Below are positions 49,451 through 59,371 of a stretch of 64,000 bases of DNA, piece by piece. The stretch is from Isoetes taiwanensis (Eukaryota; Streptophyta; Lycopodiopsida; Isoetales; Isoetaceae). Made by a program: the position numbers and the translations under genes. The notes beneath the pieces are model-generated. The model searched no databases. It saw only the letters and a program-made list of their open reading frames with translations, and was not told the origin of the DNA. The stretch lies in contig JAJEKV010000001.1 of assembly GCA_021234155.1 (NCBI GenBank), positions 14,062,356 to 14,126,355 on the forward strand, written 5' to 3'. Numbering within the stretch: position 1 is the first letter of the stretch; the number at the start of each line of letters is the position of its first letter.

Positions 49451-49735
49451 CGCTTTCGACTCCCCTATAAGGAGGGGCTGCTTGATCTCATCACGGAAAG
49501 AGATCGTGGAACTCCGTGATCAACTTAGCTATTTGCTTCGCAACTTCTTTGAGCATCTTGTCTTCTTTGCTTCCTTCCAATTCGGCTCGCTAATCTCAAG
49601 CTTGAAGATGTATGCTACTTGCTCACTCTGGATGCACTTGAACAGCCGTTTAGAAGACATGCACTGCATGATGGGAACAACTTCTTTACCTGTTATCTCA
49701 ATGATCTTGCCGTCGGGCGTTGGGAAGGAGTCACC

Positions 49736-50041
49736 TTAAAACTTTCCACAATCAATAATGGCCCTGCTGGTCCAAGGTACTCCATACCTATTATCAAGTC
49801 GTACTTGCCAATGCCCATTACTTACGCCCCCATCCCCGGATCTTAATCCCGGCAAGTCGATGTCAAAGTTGATTCTTTTTACTGCGATGCGCCTTCTTGC
49901 TCCACTTGCTAAGACAACGGGCCTTGGCTTTGACTTTAATGGTTTCAACTTCAACATTTGAACCGATACGGGAGATGCAAAGTTATGGCTACTTCCCGAA
50001 TCTATCAGGACTATAAATGACTTGGCCTTGGCCTTTCCCAC
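49736..50041 (-). pseudogene. Chromovirus aspartic protease
   Basis: SFIVLIDSGSSHNFAS holds the catalytic D-S/T-G and the SHNF stretch typical of chromovirus proteases. After about 50 codons the frame shifts (GGVSNGHW), so the C-terminal end is in another frame. Confidence 0.85.
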
Positions 50042-50049
50042 TGTGGAAA

Positions 50050-51437
50050 TTACTTTATACTGGCTCTCTGCTTGCTCTGTATCTATTGCGGCAAAGATAT
50101 GACACTCACCCTGAATGTAGTCGCGGGCCTCCTCGCCCGTCGTCGTCGATCAAAGTGTCCCAATCTCCCAACTCATTGTATTTTGCACTCATGACATATG
50201 GGCGGTTTGTTCTATGGCACATTTGGCTGGAAACACCTAAAGCAAAGGCGCTTTTCTATGCACTCTGTCTCTTCTCCTTGGGCATGGCACGAAGGATCGC
50301 CGCGGCTTTGGAGTAGTTTGACCCTTCTGTTTGTCTTTGAAGGATACACCGCTTCTTCTCCTGCTTTGCTTCCCTTGATTGCCACTATATGGGGCTCTAG
50401 CTGGTCTGGGGCACGTTCTCGGTGAGCTGAAGCTGCCACGCGCCTTTATCTTAGTATCTTTGCGCCTCGCCGCTATTAGAGGTCTGTTCGCTTGCAAACT
50501 TATTGCCTTGGACTCAGCTTTCGTCTTTGTTCTCCGGGTTTATTGCCCTTACAAACTTAAGGATCTCCTCGTTCGGGGCCTTCAATGTAGCTTTCCAGCT
50601 GCGTGCTTCTCACCTAACTTTGGCACATCTGACCTTAGCCTCATAAATTCCTCAGGTGTATTTACGTCTGATTTGTTGCCTTGCTTCTTTAACACGTAAA
50701 TTCTTTGCATCATCTTTGGACTTGTGTTCTCTTGGGACGTAATGGCGGAAGGCTTTAGCAAACTTCTTGAACACTGCAAGCATCCACAGCAAGCCATGAG
50801 CCTTGGCATAGCCCTTCCACCAAATGCGTCTTTGCTCCCTCAGGGTTATTTGCCACCACTGCCTTTATCCTTATCCTTCATACCATAGGCATTGCGTGTG
50901 TCGCTCATCTCGTCAAGCCAAGCCTCTTGCCTCCATGCGACCTGTTCTCGCTTTGAGAATTGCTTTCGAGCTTCACGGCCTTCAAACATTTCCCAATGCA
51001 GAGTCTACTTTCTTCTGATAGTCAGAGGTTCTTGTGTCCCTTTGTCGTCCGTCCGGGTGGTTCCTCTGCCTTTCGTCTGCTCGGACTTGGTTCTGCTCTT
51101 CTTCTTCCTCAGAATCGGAGTCTGAATCTGAGCTTGAGTCGGAGGAGTCCGAGCTGGGGGACCTTCCTCTCTTGCTCCTCTTCTTGTCTCTACCTGTTCT
51201 CCGAGCTGATGCTTGCGGCAGTTGAGCGTTACCCACCGAACCTGCTCCTGCTTGTGCGGCTAGCAAAGCCTTTATCTGCTCGAGGTCCGTCCTCATTTGC
51301 GATATTTCTTCTTCTGGGGTCATTTGTCCAAATTCTTCAAGCAGGTTCCTTGCCGGGCGTGGCCTGGGCGGGCTCTGTTCCCCTGTAAGTTCCCGCAGTT
51401 GTCGTTCTCCTGCGCTCAGGCCTCTAGCTGCATACAC
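50050..51437 (-). pseudogene. Chromovirus gag, capsid and zinc-binding part
   Basis: It starts with MYAARGLSAGERQ. A short coiled-coil-like segment (EEISQMRTDLEQIKALLAAQ) is followed by a basic RSKRGRS stretch and a Ser/Asp/Glu run (SSDSSDSSSDSDSDSEEEEE). The downstream part (VNTPEEFMRLRSDVPKLG) and a Cys/His region (CFRCFQPN, then CHEC) near 50170-50260 suggest nucleocapsid. Frame changes occur at several points. Confidence 0.7.
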
Positions 51438-51439
51438 AA

Positions 51440-53135
51440 GTGATTCATATCTACATGGTTAGTTTTCCTTGCTTTCTTGCATTATTTATGTTTGTTGGCA
51501 TGGTTGAGGGGACACAAAATATATCAACAAAACATTTATAGTGCCAGAGAATGTTATATTTATATTTTATATTACACTAATACAAGAACTTGCAACTCAT
51601 CGCTAATCATTTACATTGATGCGGTAAAGATGGATTATCCTCCAAGAACTTTTTCACTTGGGCTGTTCCCCTTTGAATGGCCCAAGTTCCTAAGAACATT
51701 GGCTGGAGATCCACCCTGTAATGCTCTTGCTAAATCTTCTATTCTGCGGTGGGAGGTATAAGGCCAGCATCAGCGTCTTACTGCCGCTGTAAGGTATGGC
51801 GAAGTCGAAGGCGCCGAGTGCTACCGCTCTTTTCACCGGGATTGCATACTTTCGGTGTTAAGGGGGTAGCCGTGCATGCCGGCGAATCTGAGTGCAATCA
51901 GCAGCGATACTCCTTCCTGCCTCCTCACGGGGGTGAACTTGCGGTGGATAACCGCTATTCTTCCATCCATCGGCTGATGGCGGTAATAAGCGTAGTGACT
52001 GGTTCGCGAGACGGGTCCTCGGCCACTTTCGGTATCCAGCTCGTAATGCGCTTCCCAAAATCATCAACCTCCACCGTGGTGAGCTCCCCTCAGAGTCCCC
52101 GGCTCTTGCTGAAGCCCTCGAGGTCGAATTAGCTGTCCTATCGAGGGGAGGTCTTTGGCTTGCGGAATGCTTGCCGTTAGGATGTTTGAGGTCGCATATA
52201 GCGGATCCCCATCTGTTCACGAAGAGCAAGGAACTCTTCCTCCGTCGGTAGCTTGTTCTGCCTTATGCGCCTCCATAATCTGCCTGATATTCTTTGTAGG
52301 CTTGGATGTCGGAGGTAAACTCTCCGTGTAAGTGTCGGGCTTCCCTTACTTGGAGGGGGAAGTCGGACTCTCCTCGACGATGAAGTCGTCCAAGTGCATT
52401 CTTGAGTTGGTGCAGCAACTCTTCGTCTCATTACTCCCTTTCCACGCATTCCGGAGGTTTTGAATGTAAACAGGGCAAACTCCTCACCTTCGATTATAAT
52501 GGGAGCTAGGCTTGTGATGCCTAACCCAAGGGGTGGCGCGACTCGAGAGTCTGCCGACTTCTTTGAAGTCTTGCCACTCCTGCTCTGCTTGTCGCCCGCT
52601 CCTCCGCTGGGTCGGGCTTCGACATCGTCTTCCCTCCTCCTCGGGTTCTGTTCATCGAGTCTTCTTCCTTCCCTTCACCTCCTGTTCATCTTGTGTGAGG
52701 GCCGGATTGTTCTATGCTATGGCTAATGGGTCCACGTCCATGGGGAATGGAGGTTTCCCCGGTGTTCTCGACGTACGGTGGGGTGAGAAAGATTGCCCGG
52801 CGGTGTTGAAAGAAAGTACTTGGTCCTGTTGTGATTAGGACCATTGGCTCGGTGTCTGGTCGCTTTGTTTGTGAGGTATTTGGCGATGTTCGGGACATCG
52901 TCTATCTTTGCCGAGGACTGCCTAGGAACAAAATATCCTACACAAGGGGGAGTTGCACTAAGCGGGTTCTACCCTAGCTTGAAACTTCGGTCGGGACTCT
53001 ACTATAAGCTGGGGTCGCGTGCAAGGTTGCTTGGACGTCTACCTCCTTCCTGAAGATCCGGAAGATTTGGTCGACGTCGGCCTCAGCAGCATGAGCGCTG
53101 GCGCTGTACCATCTCTGGAAATCAGAAGTTGCCAT
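51440..53135 (-). pseudogene. Extended N-terminal gag or separate ORF of unknown function
   Basis: A methionine at 53135 opens MATSDFQRWYSASAHAAEAD. Coding-like blocks continue in shifting frames: VPNIAKYLTNKATRHRANG near 52890, ELLHQLKNALGRLHRRGESD near 52400, and FTPVRRQEGVSLLIALRFAG near 51890. The region lies between the H3-like ORF and gag proper. I do not recognise a domain. Its length (~1.7 kb) is extra for a chromovirus. Confidence 0.5.
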
Positions 53136-53448
53136 TGATTAATTGCAGAAGAGGGTAACAAACGGTTGCAAGAGCGCCTCAGGGAGTTGGGAAATCGGCT
53201 AGAAGGGCAGGAGCAGATTTGTAGGGTGCTATCTGAGAAGTGAGGGGTCTATTTATAGAAAAGGGGAAAACCCTAATTTTTGGATGACTTGAAAAATTTC
53301 CTAGGATTGGGTAATTCTAACTTATCTGAGGTTAAAATAGGAGTTTGAGGACTATAGGAGATGCTTGAACAAGGCTAGGTTACCTTAAAGATGCTATGCA
53401 GTAGGTTGAAGGTGACTTTGACAAGTCCTGGTGAAGAATTGGTAAGAG

Positions 53449-53716
53449 GTCTCACAGACTTAGCCTCGCTTCAAAACTAACTTTTTTTTTTCGCGACGGT
53501 AGGTTTGTGAGACATCATCTCATTTCGATCAAAAGATGTCCAACTTGGGTAAACTAATGGTGTAAGGGTGATGGGCTCATCAAATTAGGCGCAGAATCGA
53601 CCCCTTATTTGGTCAATTTGGAGCTGTTTTGGTCAAGCTTGAAGGTCTCACGGCTTTTTAGCATACCTCGCTTCAATACTAACTTTTTGTTTTGCGACGA
53701 GGCGCGAGCTGTGAGA
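53449..53716 (-). repeat. Leader inverted-repeat motif, downstream pair
   Basis: Two copies (53449-53513 and 53644-53716) share the core CCTCGCTTCAA-ACTAACTTTTT. They are bounded by GGTCTCAC on one side and GTGAGAC on the other, so each could fold into a hairpin. They lie before the ORF starting at 53135. Confidence 0.8.
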
Positions 53717-53880
53717 CATCATGTCTCTCGGCTCCCAAATGTCCTATTCCACTGAAATAAAAGCTAAAACTTATTAATTTGCTCTAATTACCCAAGTTTA
53801 TGTCATCAAGGTACACAAAATTGCTCTATATTACAAAATTTTTAATTATTTACAACAAAAGTTTCTAAGATGCGTTCTCC

Positions 53881-55119
53881 TTATAATGGGGTCGCAAGAC
53901 TCATGTCTTGTCGCATTAAGGTTACCCGCTTGGCGTGGATAGTGCAGGCTGTTGAATCTTCAAAATGTTGTACTATCTTTGCCTCAGCCGCCTCTTGCAT
54001 TGCCAGCAGCGCCTCGTCCGTGACTCTAAAGTCTGTTCTGTAGGCCTGCATCACTTCACGCACCAACCGAGCGAAGGGGGCACGGGGGATTAGGAGACCG
54101 AAGCTGCGCTGGAAGTGTCTAATCTCCCTTAACGCTCTTCTCTCCACCTCTTTCCTATCAGCTTTCTTCCTGGGTGGCGGCTTAGGAACCTTGGGCTTCG
54201 GTGGTGGCGGCCTTAAGGTTTGCTGCTTCGTTGGTCGCCCTCCCTCGATGAACCTAACCCTGTTTTCTTCATAATATTGGTTGTAGGCCTCCCATTTCTT
54301 CATGTAGGCCTCGTGCTCTCTCATCTTCCTCTCGTAGATCTTCACCCACATCGGTGGCGTAGGCTTCGAGGGCGGTCGTGGTTCTTTCTTTCTATCCCAT
54401 CATGCGGTATTTTCGGGGGCTTACGCACTTGGTCTGCTTTGGGGTTGCTTTCAGTCTTTGGCTGCTCGGGTGCTTCTGTTAAAATTAGCTGGGTGCTTGG
54501 AAAAACTTCCACCTGCAACATTAGGGTCGAAGTCCTCCTCGAAGAAGAGTCGTCGGAGGGGTTTGGGGGTTCGTCGGGTTCTTGCGCTCCTTGATGATAA
54601 TATTGGGGTTCGGCCTCTTCCTTGGCGGGCGTCCTTAGTTCTCCTTATGCGATACGAACTTCCCTTTCTCTTTCTTCTTTTCTTCTTTGCTGCCTTTTGT
54701 TCCTCTTCCTTCCTTTTCCTCTTCTTGTCTTCCCTTTTCTTACGCTTTCGTACTTTCGATGAACCTTCTAAGGTCTGCTACCTCCGCAGCTCCGGACACA
54801 TCACACCCCATCTGCTTTCGAGGATTTCGGTGGGTCGCGTCTGAATGAATCCTTGTTCTACCTTTCTTGGATCTCCGGCTCTATTTCTTCATACACCTCC
54901 CTCGTCTCCTCGTCCATGGAGTTTGGTGATGTGGCCTCGTCTGCTCACACTTTCTTTGGTTGAAGCCCTCGATCGGATCGGACGTGTCTTGCTCCTCGTC
55001 CGTGACGTCCCCCTCGCGAGCCTCTCCGCGAAGCATCATCGAATTATCTCCGCCTCGGTTAAAGGCCTGGTGGCTTCGCTGGGCGGCGCTTCCTTCTTGG
55101 TCTGTTTGGTTCGGGCCAT
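53881..55119 (-). CDS. Retrotransposon-encoded histone H3-like protein (frameshifted as read)
   Basis: The ATG at 55119 opens [20 protein letters not shown], the canonical H3 tail start with K4. An in-frame TGA occurs at codon 28. Further frames give acidic blocks ([30 protein letters not shown]) and a lysine/arginine block (about 54740-54660, [20 protein letters not shown]). From 54351 the frame is open to the stop at 53881. It has a coil-like [19 protein letters not shown], a proline-rich [13 protein letters not shown], then an ungapped H3 core at about 54138-53890: [55 protein letters not shown]. By eye about 47 of 81 core residues match canonical plant H3. K115, C110, H113 and the arginines at 49, 52, 69, 72, 83 and 116 are kept. 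K56, K64 and K79 are Arg and K122 is Gln. The usual C-terminal RRIRGERA is absent. Loop 1 has canonical H3 length, unlike CENH3. Confidence 0.85.
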
Positions 55120-55331
55120 GCTTCTGGGATCGTCAATCGGATAAAAGCGTAGAGATCGCCTAAGTTGGGAAGAAGCCCGGATTTCTAGGGCTTGGACGAA
55201 AAAAAATGAGGGGTTCTACATCTATTTATAGCTTGTGGAATTTTAGGTCAAAACTCAAGTTGCTTTCGCTTAACATGCTAAGGCACCAAATTATCTAAAA
55301 CTTATACTTATTTCGGACTTTTCCTACCTAT

Positions 55332-55592
55332 TGGTCTCCACGGCTTAGCCTCGTTCCAATACTAATGTTTAGTTTTTCGACCACGGTATGGAAATGTGAG
55401 ATCTCATACATTTCTAGGGTTTTAGGTAATCAAAACATGCTATTCTAACTAATTCCTACCTTAGAATTAGCCTTACCATATTATTTTCTCCAATTCATCA
55501 TGTTTTGGTGTTCTTGACTCGATGTCTCCACGACTTGCCTCGCTTCAAAACTAACTTTTTGTTTTTGACCGGTCAGCGCGTAATGTGAGACC
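55332..55592 (-). repeat. Leader inverted-repeat motif, upstream pair
   Basis: Two copies (about 55332-55401 and 55522-55592) of the same hairpin-forming motif as at 53449-53716. They lie between the 5' LTR and the H3-like ORF. Confidence 0.8.
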
Positions 55593-55778
55593 ACCTCACT
55601 TGGGAAAATTTTGGCTCATTCTTTTAATCTTGTTAAATTCCAATTCACTTAATTGTTACTAGCTTAGCATAAACTACAAAGGTGAGAAAAAATTTTCCCA
55701 CTTTTCGAGGCTTGAGGATCCTATCAAGTTAGTACTAAAACATGGTCGAGTGCTTTGCTCTTGGTCTCCAAGAACATT

Positions 55779-55789
55779 GCTCGATACCA
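55779..55789 (-). promoter_or_regulatory. Chromovirus primer binding site
   Basis: The minus strand reads TGGTATCGAGC directly after the 5' LTR. This is the tRNA-iMet site TGGTATCAGAGC lacking one A at CAG. Confidence 0.8.
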
Positions 55790-57350
55790 CGTACGTCCCC
55801 TACTGGAGTATGCGGTGCTCTCACCAGTATACAAGCGAGGAGTTCTTCCCCACACCAGCTCCATCGCGTCTGGGGCCCTCCACATATCCTGTGCGCACCT
55901 GTAACGAGTCCCAGTGGGAAGAGTGAAGGTGTCATTCTACCCCGTCTCCCTCGGGGCCTACCTAGGCTGCGAAGCGTAAACATACATGTCGGTGCCAGCG
56001 AGAATCCTCCATCCACCCGGAGGGGTGGTATATCAACATCTGCATAGGCGATTGGGTCAGCATCACATGGGGATCCTACCCAAGGCTCGGACTCAAGGGG
56101 GTGATTTTGGCTTGGGTCTCGAGTTCATTGCAGGCCAAATTCATGGCAATGGATTTGGGCTGGCATAAGAACATGGCATAGGGTTGTCCACTCCATCCCT
56201 CCCCTCCCCACACTTTGCGAGTAGGTCAAAAAGTGTCGGGACAGAGTTCGGATGCATAGCGAAGGGGGCTATTCTCTGGTCTCATCCTCCTGGTCCCGAG
56301 GGGGCAGGTAGGTATCACTCCCTCCGAGAGATCTACATGCTAACTCAAGGTGACTAGAGGGCCACCGCCTTGATTTGCGAACCCACCGGAAAGTGTACAC
56401 CACTTCACGGTGTCGAGCCCATGCCTTACCCGCACTCGGTGGTAAGCCATTAGACCTAGTCACAATGATCCCCATTAGGCTTTACACACCGAGGGGATGG
56501 CTCAAGAGTCGAGGACATGAACCTCCTTCTTAGCCCGGCCTGGCCCCTTCACCCACAACCCGTGGTGTGGCTCTTGTACCGCAGGCGAATCTACAGGTGT
56601 GCTAGAGAGGCTACTCTAGGAGCATCAACTACAAGCTTTAGGGCCTCTACCCCCTTCCCAATACAAGGAGTTCCGCGAGAGATACATCATCCAAATACAT
56701 CACGGAAAGAACTAAAGAACTAGATCTAATCATAGAGTTAGGTTCTTTAGTTAGTGTCCTAGAGATCTAAGATCTAGATAGCTACTATGGGCAATTTAAT
56801 AGTCTAAACCCACTGATTCTATGACTAGAAGACGGTTTAAGCTATTAAATTGACCAAATACCTGATCCTTGAGTGGCTCCTCCTGACCTGAGTTCAACCA
56901 TCCCTGGCCGAAATGATCGAATTCGTGGGAACTGATGGCGCAATTAAACCGGGCAAAGGGGGAGGCGGTTTTGGCTCTTGGGGCAGCCAAAACTGAGCTC
57001 TAAAACCCTAAGGACGAAAAACTAGCAAGCTAGGGTTTTCCTACCCTAAATAGACATGGGGGTTTAGGCTAGGGTTTCCAATTACCCAATTTGGCATGTG
57101 GGATAATTGGAAAGGCCCCACTTGCCTTTAATGGCTAGGTGGCAAAATATGCCAACATGGAAAGGTGTGCCCTCATTAATGTGCACATGTGCACATTAAT
57201 AATATATGAACACTCCTAGCAAGTTGCCCCTAGGGCTACTTACCTGGCTATCCGTTGGCGTACACGTCAGTCGGAGTGGCGTGTACGCTGCGTGTGAGCG
57301 ATCTAAAGATACGCCTTGGGGACCGTGATATCGTGTCTTTGAACGTCACA
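55790..57350 (-). repeat. Chromovirus LTR 3 (5' LTR of the complete element)
   Basis: It matches LTR 2 over its whole length and lies next to the primer site. It is followed on the right by the same copia sequence that follows LTR 1, so it is the recombinant boundary of the tandem duplication. The palindrome lies at 57175-57200. Confidence 0.9.
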
Positions 57351-59332
57351 TTCGTGAGGAGAATCACTCCTAATATAACTAATTCATAATTGTCAATCAA
57401 TATTACGCTGAGTTTCTTTCCAAAGAGTATAATGCACCGCTTTGCAATTGCTAGAAATATAAATAACTAACTCAGATTCAATTAACAATTGAGCACACAA
57501 TCGATTTTCATATATTCCCAAACAAGGCAAGATACAATATATGCTTCAGATTTTCTGAGCAATTCTAGAACCTGTAAGAAGGTATACAACTATAAGACTA
57601 AATTTCTGGAATTTGCAATTGTGTCCAGCATTGAACATAAGTCCTGGAGTTTGCAGATACACCTGACAATTTCAACTTACACTCTGTTTGTGTATACTGT
57701 GGTTCTAAATAATAGGAAGCCATACAAGGAGAACCTCATGCATCAAATATGCACAGTTATTCTGAGCAGTTCAAGAAACCTGAAATTTGTGTTCAATGCT
57801 GAATGTACCTCTGGAATTACAGTTATTGGTTGCCCTTAATGAACTTGTTTTGCTCAGCTCATATCCTGCTGCAATCCAGAGTAAATCGTCCTGGAGAACC
57901 TCTGCCCTTAGAAAAAAAATATTGTCTCCTTGTTTCAATCAAGGAAAACCTGTCACAAGGAAAACCTGACTGTTTTTAATTCTGATAAAATGCTGCTGAT
58001 CTTCGTCTTAAATATAGTGCTAACAATGTGAAGAGATGCTGAAAAAATTGGTTCAATGATCTGACCTGCAAGAAGCCGACCTGTTTTTCTTCTTCTGCCT
58101 CCTTTTTGTAATTCCTCCCTTCCTTCTATTTCTCCTATTAGATTGGGATCTTTGCCACGGGGATAGATTATGGGAAGCGGTGAGGCAAGCGATGGATGGA
58201 TGATCGGCAAGGCATGATTCAAGGGAATGCAGATACAGAAGCGGTAGAACGTATGATTTCCGCAAACTGAGGTTTATTAGTTATTAAATACTCACGTAAC
58301 TGAACAAGAAATCTTTTAACTTGTCCGATTTCCAGTAGACAAAAAATGTTTAGGGTTCTTTGAACCGTAAAAAAACGTCATGGCTTTCTCCCCCCTTTTT
58401 ATTTTTTTTTAGGCTATAAAATTCATATTTTTTTCCTTGTGTGCCCATATTTCAAATGATAGCCATATAGAACAATATCTAGAACAATTGGGTATGCCAT
58501 TGCCATATGTGGATGGATTCAGCAGTAGTAGTCAGGGAAATTAGAACCTTTTCTTTGTGTGCCTATTCCAAGTGATAGCCATATAGAACAATTGGGTATG
58601 TCGTTGTCATGTGGAGCACAATAAATCTGGGATGGGTTCATCATAGTCAGGGAAATTAGAACAAGGAAACAGCCAGCTAACCATGTGCTGAAGGAAAGAT
58701 AATCAGAGCATAGGAAAATAGCATGTTTTGGATGACTGAATGTGTTTTTATCAGAAGACCTATATATTATACAGGGATCTAAGGTTGCACAGTATATGAA
58801 GGTGCAGAGACATGTGAACCTGATACTTAACCTAGGTTGCAGAAGGTGCATTATTATTGTGCATAGGGTCAGAATTCCCTAAGGTCGAAATAAGGAAATC
58901 TAAGGCGTATGGTTAATGGTTCGATAAAAAGCCAGTGGTTAACCCATGATATATTTGGCGGTCAAATGCTGTTTAAACAGCTAGCAAGTGACCAAGTTAG
59001 AAACGAGAAGCTTGAGGCAAATCTGGTGCCGGATCAATTTGGATCGGTGCCGAGTAAACTAAGGATAAGAAGGATTGTAATTGTGTGATATTTTGAACTG
59101 TGAAAATTGTGCCGGATCCATAAGTTTATGGATGCCAGGGCTGTCGGGGTAAGATAGTTTATGCCAATGAATGCCGATTCATAAAATATTGCTACAGTGC
59201 TCAAATATTGTATTTCAATGGTTTAAGTTTTTCATTTGGGCTAAAGTTGTAATAAACTTTGTGTAAGATGTGATAAGAATTGAGGAAAGGAAATTAGATT
59301 TTGATTGATCTATTTCTAACCAAATTCTATCA
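57351..59332 (+). repeat. Ty1/copia 5' LTR, second copy
   Basis: Repeats 40509-42505. Nearly all differences lie at CAG or CTG sites. It ends ...CTATCA before the primer site. Confidence 0.75.
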
Positions 59333-59333
59333 G

Positions 59334-59345
59334 TGGTATCAGAGC
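59334..59345 (+). promoter_or_regulatory. Copia primer binding site, second copy
   Basis: Perfect TGGTATCAGAGC, the tRNA-iMet complement used by plant copia elements. Confidence 0.92.
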
Positions 59346-59371
59346 TATAGATCCAAATCACAGTTGCAATT

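Larger units (their letters stand above)
44223..57350 (-). mobile_element. Complete chromovirus (Ty3/gypsy) carrying a histone H3-like ORF
   Basis: In transcription order (right to left): 5' LTR 57350-55790, primer site 55789-55779, H3-like ORF 55119-53881, long gag from 53135, protease, RT, RNase H, integrase, chromodomain to about 46620, 3' UTR, polypurine tract next to 45777, and 3' LTR 45776-44223. The element is about 13.1 kb with a 10-kb interior, long for a chromovirus. The extra length comes from the H3-like ORF, its leader, and an extended gag region. The left insertion site in the copia element is flanked by CTTTG (44218-44222). Confidence 0.88.

Noticed and set aside
53881-54351. 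Interpretation as a cellular CENH3 gene
   Set aside because: It sits between an LTR with primer site and gag of a complete element. Loop 1 has canonical H3 length rather than the CENH3 insertion, although LLIP and HAKRVTLM are CENH3-like.
53881-54351. Interpretation as a processed cellular H3 pseudogene
   Set aside because: The core has systematic substitutions while key residues are kept, and the ARTKQT tail is retained in a long fused ORF. This is unlike a decaying copy of an ordinary ~136-codon H3 gene.
54220-55163. Plus-strand open frames across the H3-like region
   Set aside because: They are antisense shadows of the minus-strand H3-like ORF and have no domain.
57489-57839. 116-codon open frame
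   Set aside because: It lies in the copia LTR and is not open in the duplicate at 40600-41000.
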